From Schistocephalus solidus (lineage: Eukaryota; Platyhelminthes; Cestoda; Diphyllobothriidea; Diphyllobothriidae), in assembly GCA_017591395.1 (NCBI GenBank), contig WEDG01011448.1, positions 1 to 64,000 of the forward strand: 64,000 bases of DNA, read 5' to 3'. Every line of letters starts with the position of its first letter. Within the stretch, counting starts at the first letter, position 1. The notes under the pieces are model-generated. The model was not told the DNA's origin. It ran no database searches and saw only the letters and a program-made list of their open reading frames with translations. The position numbers were made by a program, and so were the translations under genes. Below, piece by piece: positions 12,314 through 24,300 of this stretch.

Positions 12314-15300
12314 CCATCCTCATTCCCATCATCATCCCCATCCTCATGCTCATTTGAAAAACCAACGCCACGTCCATATAAAACAATCGTTGAGGCAATT
12401 GTCCGTCACTTGAAGTGAAACTGTCCCTCCAGCAACTCATTTTATCGTCTTAAATTACCGATCCTATGGTTGGCCAGTAGATACGCTGGACCAGCACGGG
12501 AGCCGGATTAGGGCACGGCAGGCGTTACTCGGGGTGCGCTCCCCTAACAAATGCTGAACATGAGGCGGCGTGATAGCACACATAGGTGCAGGCTCACACT
12601 GCACCAGCCACTTGCCAATTATGGCACTTCCTCTCCGTGCCATTTGATTCAGCTGTGGTGGCACGGTCAGGGGTGTCTCCAGCCGCGGTAGCCACCTGCG
12701 CCCGACCGCGCCTCCATTCTTTGTGACTCTGTCTTAACACCGGGCACAGACGGGTGAGGAAAGAGCGAGTGCGGTAACTGCTCGCAAGTCTACTATCACT
12801 CAAAGGTAATCTATGCGCATGTTACCGGCCTGCCGTGGAGCACAAACCGCGTATCGCAATAAGCAGACAGTTTTCTTCTGCTCTAATCTATCCTTCATTT
12901 CGTATTTTTTGCAGGATGCGTTGGAGCAGATCAGGACACAGCAGGTGCCATTGGGGGTGGGGGTGGGGGGGGGGGGGTGCACACCCATAACAAAGGCCAC
13001 ACATTGGGGAAGGGCGTATTGGCACGTTTAGGTGCAGGCTCACGCCGTGCTGGCCACCTGCGCTCCATCCTACTTCCGGTTTTCGTTGTTCTTGACACCG
13101 GGGCTATGATGATGAGGGGAAAGCGATAGCGAGACAGAAACTGCTGTGGGACAGACGGTGAACCTAATCAAAAACGACGGTCGAACTGTCCGGTCATCGT
13201 GCGTATTCCTGTAGCTCTCATACCATAACTTCCTTTGAGACCCAAGCTTCTTTTTATTATGCAGGATTGTTCGTGTTTTTTGCTACCTAATTTCGTTATC
13301 TTAAAGCGAGCAATAGGTACACAACCGTTTGCAATCAACCCCACATCGGACTACGAAGCCGTGATCATAATTTTTACCCTCGCGTGGTCGGGTTGTGGCA
13401 TGAATTGAAGAAATCACTCTTAGACAGTCCAGTGCGCTGACCTTTTTTATTACTGTCCTGAACTCCATGCCCAAGAGATACCATTCTTATTCCTCATGAA
13501 CAACAACGAACATATCTCCGATTGTCTTTTTCTCTGCTCCTCGCTCACTTCTGGTATTATCCCTCACTAGTTCTATCGGGAGATCGTCTATGGAACTTAG
13601 GAGTCGCCTGTTGTGTAGGGTATCTTCAATTTTCATAGCCACAAACAGTGCATTTCGCATACTGTTCTCATACTGTTCCTTTTTCCCGACACATCATCAA
13701 GGAATACTGTCGGCCATTGACGAGCTGCCTCCATCGACCAGTGTCCCACTTTTAACTTATTAAATGCTGGCTGTCACCACGTACGTGATCATGAAAAACA
13801 CGCACCCGATTTTACGTGATAACAAAATTCGCGCACTTATAACTGACACCGCATAAACGACCGAAGCGTTCAGGCTAACCAAATGACAACAACACACAAT
13901 TTTCGTTTCTACTCTTTCCTACTCGTATTGCCTTTGGAGAACAGCTTCTTTATTCTGGGCTCCCTCCACTTCTTCTTTTATGCCCTGCTTATCTAAAAGT
14001 TAGGCCGTTTTTTTATCGTTAACACCTGCTCTGATGCCACTTCTGCTGCCTAGGAGAGCCAAAATCTCACCATCGTGGTCCGAGGTCATTGGCTACTGCA
14101 GAACCGCGCGTTCTACATCATTTAAATCAACATCAATTGTCTCTTTGTTTGATTCAACAGCTACATTCAGCGTACAATCTGCCGGAAGATGTAACCCTAC
14201 CGAGTCGAAAACTCTTCAACAATCTTTCAAGAGCATTTGTCTACCAACGAAGTCGCGACTTGGAGGCCTTCCTCAACCGCCTGCTTGCACATTACACACT
14301 TCCACCTGCACCGCTGGCTGCCTTCATTGATTGGGACCGATACGTAAGTGGCCAGCCCTCTGTGCCCTCCCTCGCTCACATCTGATTCTTCTTTTCGCGT
14401 CCCTTCTCCCCACCCGTTTTTGGTCTGCTGTTGTCCACTTTGAGACTGTGCGCTCCAGCTCACGGCTTAGGTGTTCGCAGGTTCGACTGCAAAGCTTACG
14501 CTTATTTTTAACCGAAAAAATAGTTGCCCTAGTCAGACTTGAACGCGCTTCTCATCACTGTAGCCTCTCTGGACGTTGTCATTTTCGTTGGGTGAGGGAC
14601 CTACCTCTGACGTGATGCATACTATCCAGCTTTGTTAGCCACCGCGTTCGGTCTTATTTCCAGCCGCCCTAAGTTCGTCTTCCCCATTGGGACGGGTTGG
14701 GCCTGGAAATGGTGAAGGAGAGGCAGCGCAAGCGTCTCACTAGATATTGATTAGAAGCACTCCCCCAGGCTGGGCATGGGAACCACAGCCAACCGTAATA
14801 CCGGTGGCTTTGCCCTAAGTTCCAGGTATTAGAATTAAATAAGCTTGGAAATTGTGTTAAATTTTTGGATCAAGGTTGGTGTTAGGGTTAGGACACAACA
14901 ATATTTATCCTCCCGTGGGTATCAACGTACTGACAAATTTTACTGACAGACAGGAGGGAGTAGATTGCCATTTTCTGGCTTATTTGCATCGTCAGACAGC
15001 CCCAATACTTGACCTTGGGTCTATCTGGTCATTAAGCCGAAAGTTTGACTAGCGGAGCCACGGAATAACTTCTGGACTGCGATCGGCATGGGTAAACTCG
15101 CATAGCAGTGGTATTTACGAAACGGCACTGTGATTCTTCAGCAAACTGGGTGCATTCCGTTTTGCATGACCTAAAACCCTGTCAAGTGATGCGCAATAAG
15201 GGACTATCGTTGTCAAAAACAAGTGAAAGTAGAATGGTTCTTTGGGAAAGAATAGTCCTGTAGCAGCGACATTTATTACCCCCATGTCTAGAATGTTTGC

Positions 15301-18300
15301 TCTGTGCGTACTGCTTCCAACGGATACCCTCTGCGGAGACATACACTCTGGGCTTTCCTGTATCGCCTTCCCTTCCCCTTCCTCCCCTCTCTTGTCTCTT
15401 CTGGGCTTTACCTCACCTAGCCTGTCGTCATGCCGCGGCATTTGTCTGCACTAGCCTCATATCCGGCCAGTTGTCATCCTGGGGAGGAAAAATACGCACT
15501 ACCGCCAATCACTGCCTGCACTTGGTCTCCGGGCTGGATGTGTTTTTTTGCATCCGTCTGTACTTCCTGTGACTTGTCGACCTCTCGCACCCTGTTTAAA
15601 TGATCGCCAATTCTGACTGGTTTCCTCTGATATCTGACCATAGTTCCAATTCTTGGTATTTTTAAGCGTTCACTGGCAGCACGCCTGTTCCTATCTACTT
15701 TTTCTGGAGTTCTGTTATTGCCTCCTACGATGGGCTGCGCTGCAGACGCATTGGACGGGTCTGATCGCCGTATGCTAGGCGTTACTCTGGCAGCACTAAG
15801 ACCGAACCAGTCGATGACTACCGTTGTGTGGCTCGTCCTAGACTAACTCCTGCATGTCGCGTCAGCCACTGCGTTCAGTCTCAGCACCATCTGGTTAACC
15901 GGCTCGGAGGTTCGACTGGTGAGTAGGAGAGGCCATAGCGAGTAAAGCCGACACAGGAAATTCACGCTCATGACAAATTAGCGCGTTCCTAATTTTAAAA
16001 ACTTTCGGGCTCGAACGTCACATGGCGCGCTATCAATCGTGGTTTAGAAGACTGGCTTACAGTGTTTGAAACGCGTAGACGGGCAAGTCAGCTTTATAAT
16101 TTCCTGTGCCCGAGTCTACACCCGGCTCTTTTGAGAGTGTTGCCGTCAAAACAAGGTGGATGAAAGCTTGGTAGACTCTGTGCTAGTCAGAGTCACTTTA
16201 ACATTCACGCGCTGCGCACAATCCCTATAACACGCTTTGAGCCTTGACGCTCACGGAGATCTAATCGTCCTCTTACGGCGCCTTCGACGAAGCTCATTTA
16301 CTGCACTCACCTGCGGTCTATTTGACTCGGATCGTCCATGGTGTCCGTATTGGCGTTTACGATCTGACCTGATTGCATCGTCGTATGTGTCCGTTGCAGT
16401 TTTCCCCCAGACTAGTGTGCTCGCAGATTGCCACATCCTTCTTTGGCGTTTCTGACACTTGGTGCCCACGATTGCTTTTTGCATCACCAGCAGCGCCTTA
16501 GGGTATATAACTGTGCCTAAAAGGGTTACGTAACGCCTGTGCTTGATTCTGTATGTCTATGCGGTGAGCTGGCTAGTTCGGTTGCAGACTACAGCTAAGT
16601 TAACTCCCTTTTACTGGACTAGAGAGAAACCCTGGAGCCTGAGGCGAAAGAATTCGTCCAATCACTTTCCAATGATAGTTGTCGCGTGTCATTCGATGGT
16701 GCCGCATTTTACGCACCCATCCATGCACGACCGTGGTTAATGCGATATTGTGCGGCTGTTGCCAGCCCTTGTAAAAATTCTTAGATTCCCGTGTGCGGCG
16801 TAAGTTTTTGGCGCGTGATTCCCCCCTCCCCCCAGTCCTAAGACTTTTCACTCTGAAGCAAAAATGCGTATTCTTTGTCTTGCCCTCCCCCAGGGACCAC
16901 TCCAGAGCCCTCTTCGCTCCACAGACCCGAAGGACGTAAATACAGTTGGCAGAACGCAAACAAAATAATTCTCAGTTCCTAAGCATACAGATGCTGGGGA
17001 TTCTTGAGCAGCAGAACTCTCAATCAGCAGTTAGGAGAATGTCGAGCTTTCCAGTCCCTATGACTCCTAAGCATTCTCACCTTATTCTGACCTGTAGGCG
17101 TCGTTAGGTATATTTTTCGGAAACTTACCGTTTAAAATAATGCAGTATTCTAGTATAAACAGACACTGCTTCAAATAGTATTGAATCACAGCATGACCGT
17201 CGCAAGCGACGGCGATGTTTATCAGTGCTTAACCGGGTGGACCTACCAGTGGCGACTTTTGCAGCATCCACCTCACCCTATCGCCTCACGCTGACGGCGC
17301 TTCGGTGGCTGAAAAAGTCAAGATAACCGGGGCTGAGAAGGCCAAAACAACCTTTCTGCATGTGCACACTTCACCTGGCTCCGACTTCTTGTGGGAGGCT
17401 ATCTTCTGGGAGTATCGAATCGAGCCATAAAGGCCGCATTAAGGAGGGACCATTGAAGCATGACCCTCCGTCTCCCTTCAGTTGGCAGCCTTCGAAACCA
17501 TAATTCTTAGCTCCTCTGGGCAGATGCAAGCTTGTCAGATTTACTATCTTGAAGAATTGTCTTTACTGTGGGCCTCCGATGAGAACTCGGTCAATCAATT
17601 TATCAATCTTGTGCCAGCATACAGGGCACTGCACAATCACCTCCCGATCGGCGTCACTGGTGTTTGATTGGCCCATGCCCCCCATAACTTTCGCTTGCAT
17701 TTTGTTGTCGCCTTTATATCGGACGATGGACTTCAGTAAGAGTTCGAAAGCTCCTACAAATAAAGCCAGGATTCCGGCGAGCGAACAACCTTTACTCAGG
17801 CACACACGCCTGCCGTGCCCTGATTTGGCCGCCTAGGTGGTCCAACACGTCTATCACATGACCCATTTAGGGGCACACGCACGAACACACACGACAGTTC
17901 GACCGTCGTAGCCCGACGATGTCCACCGTATGCTCCACGGAAGGGTGGTGCAGGGACGGTGAATTGCGCGTGAATTAGTTTTAAGTGATAGTAGCCTTGC
18001 GCTGCAGCTACCGCACTCTCCTCCTCCCCCACCTGAACCCGGTGTCATGACAGAGTCAAGAAGACCGGAAGCGGGAGAGGACGCAGGTGGCTGGCGCGGC
18101 CGGAGCCGCCCCTGGGCGTACCACCACACCTGGCTCGGATCCCATGGAATGGGAGTGCCATAAAGGCCACATTAAGAAGGAGCCATTGCAACCTGACTCT
18201 CAGTCCGCCAGTCAGCCAATCCACACAAAACACTGGGCTGACTACGCGGTCCGAGTTATCCCGTTAGTTGGCAACCTTCCAAGCCACAACTTTTAGCGCA

Positions 18301-21300
18301 CCGTGATAGTTTCAAGTGCGTCAGTAAGGAAAATGCGCTGAGCCGTCGACCTCACTCTCTCCCCCCACCCCCACAATCAGGCCACAGTCTGAGCCGGTCA
18401 GTTGTCTGATGCGGAAGTGGGTGAAGCTGCTGGTGACCTCGTCTACGCGTACTACGTACATGACCTAGCTCCCCCCAAACACAAGCACCAGGATTTCACA
18501 CAACAGGGTTTGAACGGCTCACATCTCACATGTGTGAGGTCACTTTAAAAAGGATCTATTGCTGCCTGACTCTCAGACCACCAGTCTGCCAGCCCACTCG
18601 ACCTCGAGGTCTGAATGTAATTGTCTGTTAGAAACCTTCCAACCCACGGTGCTGATCACCCCGTTATATTCTCAAGCTCCGATCACATATGCAACAGAGG
18701 AGCTACATGGAGAAGGAGCCAAGGATCATGCTCACCTCTCAATCATTTATGGAGCCTGAGAGCATGTTTTTTGTGGTGTTGCATGTGATCATGTGAGGTG
18801 CAGAGGCTCACGAATAGAGATTTAGTGTTGTGGTATAGCCGGCGGTGTTTTATCACAGGTTTTCACGGAGTAGCATATGACCTAATAGGCCCATGTGGCG
18901 TGTGATTGTGCGTGAGCAGTGCGGTCAGTTGAGTTGGGTGCGGTGGGTGTATGTGGGTGCTCCTGGCATTGGTTCGCCGGTCTCCGTACGATGGATTCGC
19001 AAGTGACCGACAATGAGGACAGGATAGGTCAGGAGCTGCTGAGTCTTGCTGCTGGTACTGGTATTCGCGCTCATAGGAGAACGGACGATTAAGAAAGATA
19101 CGGACGAAGATCTTCTCCACGTTGTTGAGCAGCGAGCTTCCTCTGATGGTTTCTGAGAGAGAGAACAGGAGATAGAGATCGGCGTTGGTTTCCACTTCAA
19201 ACCATCGGTCGATGGCGGCATTGGAGAGGGTGTAGGGCTGGTTAAGAAAGCTTAAGAAGTGTTCCGCCCAGCTCTTCAAAATTTGGGCCTTCTCAGTGAG
19301 CAGGGTGTTTCCTTTGGCACTGAAAACATGGGCATCTTCTTTGGTTGGAGGTTCGTAGACACACTTGGTGGCGGCTAAGTTCTTCCATTCGTTGCTGTCC
19401 GCGTACACTTGGATCTCCTCGGCCTTGCGAGCCATGCTGGCGTCCTGTATCTCCCGCAGCCGTTGCTACACGAGGCGGCGACTTCGATATCTTGTTTGCA
19501 GCGGTAGAGTGGTCGACGTAGCGAGCAGTGTTGATGGCTGCGTCGTTGTCATCGAACCAGTCCTGTTGTTGACGATGTGCACGGCCGAGGACATCCAGGG
19601 ATGTGGATTGGACCGTGTCCCTCAGTTGGCGCCAGCGGTTCTCCACGCAGGCGTCCTCGTCGGTGACTGAAAGGTTGGCTAGCCTGTTGGCCAGTTCGTT
19701 GCTGAAATGGAGTTGGTGAGCAGGCACATTCAACAAAACAGTATTCAACTTACCTGTTGGTCGCTTACCATAGTCTCCTGCGCGGTTGCAGACTAAACCT
19801 CCTCTTGGAGAGGACGAGGTGGTGATCCGTCCATCCATCGGCACCCGTAATCGCCTTTATCACCACCACGTCCTAATGGTCTCGCTTCCGGAGGAAGACA
19901 TAATCCAGCAGGTGCCAGTGTCTCGACCGACGGTGCATCTAGGTCGCCTTCTGCCGCATCGGAGGGCAGAAGAAGATGTTGGTTTGGATCGGGTGGTACT
20001 CTGCGCAGATTCTTCGGAAGAGAAGACCATTGTTATTGGCACCGGTAAGACCATGGGGGCCCAGCAATCTTCTTTGCTTGGCATGGTCTATCACGATGCG
20101 GGCGTTAAAATCACCAAGGACAATTAACTTATCCGACTTCGGCACGGTTGCCAGGAGGGCGTGCAGATCCTCGTGCAATTTGTTCTTTGCGGCGTCGGAG
20201 CCCGTTGGAGGAAGAGTTGTTGGTATTGTTTAAAACTTTTCAACCACATGGAATCGCAGTCTGCGGGCCTAGGCTCACTGCATCTGTCCTGAGACTCAGC
20301 ATTTACTTAGGGCAGCTGTTCTAGCCCTCTCCTCCGCGTGGGGTAAGCAGTGCTGTCCCAAAATATGGCTGCGTAGTCATCTCAGGCGGCTACCGAACTC
20401 CACAATGGGTCTCGATTGGGTTTAGTGAGAGAACGACCGACTCGCCTGGCCCGCCTACGTGATTGCTCTCGCGCTCGCCTTAGGAATTTTTCGACCGTAG
20501 GCGAAGAGGGAAGTTTGAGTGTCGAAAGAGAGGAGGGAATAGGGAGGGGGGAAGAGAAGGGAGAGGGGGGAGGTAGTGGACTGGAAAGAGGAGAGGGGAA
20601 ATGACAGTGAGGAGTTAAAAGGAGGGAGCGAGCAGGGAGGAAGGTTGGGTGGGGGTGGCAGGGAGCGGAAGCAGGCGTACCGGGTGTGGAGACGCACACA
20701 ACAACGGTTTAGCCCGCCGGTCGTGACGTTTGCCCGGGGTGGGCCGCTGGGAGGAACCCAGCTTTGAGGAACCACAGGTGAGAGTTAGGTACAAGTAAGA
20801 GGAGAATTCACCAGCTGTACGAGACAAATGGAGCGACCTAATGCTATCTGTGTCGTGCTTCCCCGAACTAGTTTCCCCCTACACCCCGGGCAAACACACG
20901 ATAGTTCGACCGTCGATTTCGACGAGGTCCACAGTACGCTCCACTGCAGGGTAATGCAGGTACGGTAACTTGAGCGTGATTTAATTTAAAGTGATAGAAG
21001 GCTTGCGATGCATCTACCGCACTCTCTTCTTCCTCACCTAGGCACGGTGTCAAGACAGAGTCAAGAAGACCGGAGATTGAAGAGGGCGTAGATGGCTGGC
21101 GCAGCCGGGGCCCCTAGACCCTAGCTGCCCCTAGGCGTGCCACCCTTCCCACGTTCGGCCTTTTTTATAGGAGCGCAAACCGAATATCGCCTGCCATGCC
21201 CTGATGTGGCCCCCGTGTTGGCCCAACGCATCTACCACATGGCCCGTTTGGGCAAACACACGCCTGAACTGTGAAAATTTACCTCTATTCACCTATATTC

Positions 21301-24300
21301 TTAACTGTCGACTGAAATCCTTCCTCCCTCCATTAAAGGAATGGCTTGTTCAAACCAAGCCGACTTTGACTCAATTTTGAAGCAGTTGCTAGGACAGCAA
21401 CGCAGGCTGTTACCAAGCCCTATACACAACCTGCTCAATATTGCACATACCTTTCCACACCAAACGACGCCGTGCAGGTCCGTACATGTGACTTCCCACC
21501 TGCTAAATGTGAATGAGCAAATTGGATCGTCTGCATGCTACAGGCGTGATTTGCGATGCATTTCTGCGAGGTGTCTAGTATGCATGTATTGTGGCTCCGG
21601 TGTAATCTGGGGGCTATGTGTGCAAGTAGGATGAAGTGTTTTGAGGGATCTGGCTAGCGTTGTTTTACCGAAGCTTTTCATGGTTGCCCGTGCGGCCAAG
21701 TAGGCCTATAGAATGGGCGATGACAGTGTGGTTAGGAGAAACACGGGTGACGGTTGTATGGTGGGACTCCTGGCACTGGTTCGCCGGTGTCAATGCGCTG
21801 GATTTGCGAGCGTTTGACGAGGCCCACACGTTATTCGAAGGTGCACTCGACATGGGGAATGATGATTTTATCTTTATCCGCCTATGATACTAGTCGTTGT
21901 GTGGCTGTGGGTGGGGCTTTAGCGTGAGTCCCGTAGGCAGAACGGGACGAGTGATTTCCGTTAGAGAGCCTTCATCGACGAATGATGTTCGTTATTGTAT
22001 GTTGTTTTGCAGCATATTTTGCTTCCTGATATGGTTGTGTCAGCTTGCCTTCAGCATGTTTGTATCTTTTAGTGCGCATTTCTTAGGTCCCGACACCAAG
22101 GATAAGGACTACCTCTCCACACTGGGCTGCTTAGTCATCGCAGACAGTGTCTGATGTCCATCGTGGGAAGAAGACCCGAGTCATTCTGGCTGCCTAGGAA
22201 ATTGTGTGCTGTCCTCTCTCTGTAGGACTTTTTGTTTCGGGGTGGACTGTGGATATGAACTTATGCAGGAATTGTTGGGTGTGGAGACACGCACTGAATA
22301 CCGTCATCTGGTTTAGTCTACCAATTAATGACGGCGAGCGGCATGCGGCCGTGGTGCTGAACACGGCCCATTGGAGCCACATATGAGGGCTGGGTACCAG
22401 GATGGAAGGAAGTAAAAATATCCGCCAGTTTCGCCGATGCGCTCTGCGGGAACCGTGAGCGTCTTGCTGACTAGTAGTTACTACTTGCGGGAATTATAAG
22501 TGACATTTAAAAGGAACCCTAAGGCCTCGAGAGCCATCTTCTTTCGATGCTAAATCGCCGGCCGGGCCGAATAAATTGGCTGCTTTTGCGTGTGCTTCGG
22601 TACTTTCCACAGTCTTCTTTCCTCTTTGCAGCGGGCAGACTAAGCCCTCTTGAATCGATTTCAAACGGTGCTGATAATGCCAATCATATTGACCTTCTCA
22701 CTGCTTGGGTCTCCCTGATGAAGGTAGCGGTGTAGGTGATGATGCTACTCGTGGAGTTTGTGATGATAGTGATGGCCATGGTCACTTGATATGCCTGTCC
22801 ATCAGACCCCCACACCGGTTTGTTTTCGCGGTCTGCAGATGACAGTACGTGTGTCTGCGTGTGGGTGCCGTATTACAGGTAAGTAACTGGCAGTGTTTGG
22901 TAATTCCACTGCACACTCCAGGCATCCCGCGTTTGCACCTTGCATGAGTGTGGATAAACTATGCTGTTCTGACTGCACATCCTTTTGAATTCGACACATT
23001 GTTCCGTGTAAGTTACTGGTTGCTGCACCCCTTTCACCTTTAGGCAGTTCTTTTTTTAAACAGACACACACACTTACGTGTGTGGTCACCTGGTAGTGCA
23101 GCAGCAACCCTTTCTGACTTTTACTGTACTGCTTCCGTATATCTCTCCCGCTTGTCATTTTTCGCCCTAATACATGACCTTTCTAAATACTGGAATGTAC
23201 GGTGGCATTAATTCAATTCGCGCTGCAAATACCTTAATAGTACACTGCTTCAAAAATTCTGCGTAGGCTTTGGCACTCTGCACACCGCCTGTCTCCCTTT
23301 CCAACCCACTCATCGCCTGCATTTCGACATTTCCTATCAGATCGGTTAGATTATGTCTAGGGCAGGCCCTTCTTAAGAACCTCGCAAAGGCATTATCTTC
23401 TCCCGAACTCTGCTGGGAGAGAAGGGTATTGGCGGACCTTGTGTAAACTGTTCAGACTGCTGGTTTTTACGGTTGAGCAGTCGCGGCCCAGCCGGGATGA
23501 ATGCTTTCAGGCGTGACTGAATGCCGATTGGATAAAACGTCGAATTGCTTTTATCTCATGGCGAATGCTGACCACAACCTATTAACGCTTCCCTCCACTA
23601 TGCAGTCTCACCTTTCACGTTCAGGTTCTAGTAGCGATAGCCCGGGCCGGACAGGAATGCGCATGTACCTCATCACAACCGATTCTTTGTGAGCACTCAC
23701 AGCCTACGCAGTTGACTTTGAAACCGTTTAAACTCAGCACTGATACTTTTGGCTTATAGTCCCTGTTGTAAGTTCGATTATCGCCCAGCGCAGTTACATC
23801 ATCATGGATTATGAGCGAAGTTGGATCTAGCGTTATCCAACTCTCACAAGTCCGTAGGAAGACTGCAAGTATCAATCTTAGGCCTGGAAACGCAATTTTT
23901 TGGGGTCGTTTCCATTTTCCAGTTTTCCTACGTAAGTTTTCCCTACCCAGGTCTCTCGGGACCAGTCGTGATTTAGGAGACTAGGTAATACAAAGCTGCC
24001 CTCAATATTTCAGAGAAAGAAGCAGTAGTCTGTGCGCCGGATTCCGGGTTGGCTTTCCATAGTTCATAGCAGAACATCCGACAGTCGATTAGTTAACTGC
24101 TCTCTCTCTCTCCCCCGCCCCCCGCAGTTCTTTCACTCTATTCGGCGTATTTCGTCCAACCTTCCTTACATCCATTCACCGCGTGGTATTTGTATTTGCC
24201 TTCTTGGGACAGAAAGAAAAGTTTTCTCGTTTTTTCTTAATCCCAGACGTGCGCACACACACACCTCTATGTGACAGTAGGATAAGCTCAGTCCCAAAGG

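Larger units (their letters stand above)
18863..20880 (-). mobile_element. LINE copy 1: deleted APE-type non-LTR retrotransposon
   Basis: Same family as the longer copy at 54010-58490. From 5' to 3' on the - strand: a 5' region about 20230-20880, endonuclease fragment 19939-20230, a linker region 19440-19844, and a reverse-transcriptase remnant joined to zinc-finger sequence at 18863-19435. The 5' region at 20700-20870 matches 58300-58490 closely (GTTTAGCCCGCCGGTCGTGA). Most of the RT core is missing through internal deletions. Clade is not assigned. Confidence 0.8.

Noticed and set aside
11991..12413. 140-aa His-rich ORF and its antisense Met-rich ORF
   Set aside because: Both are translations of the TCC/TCA microsatellite; no splice context or homology.
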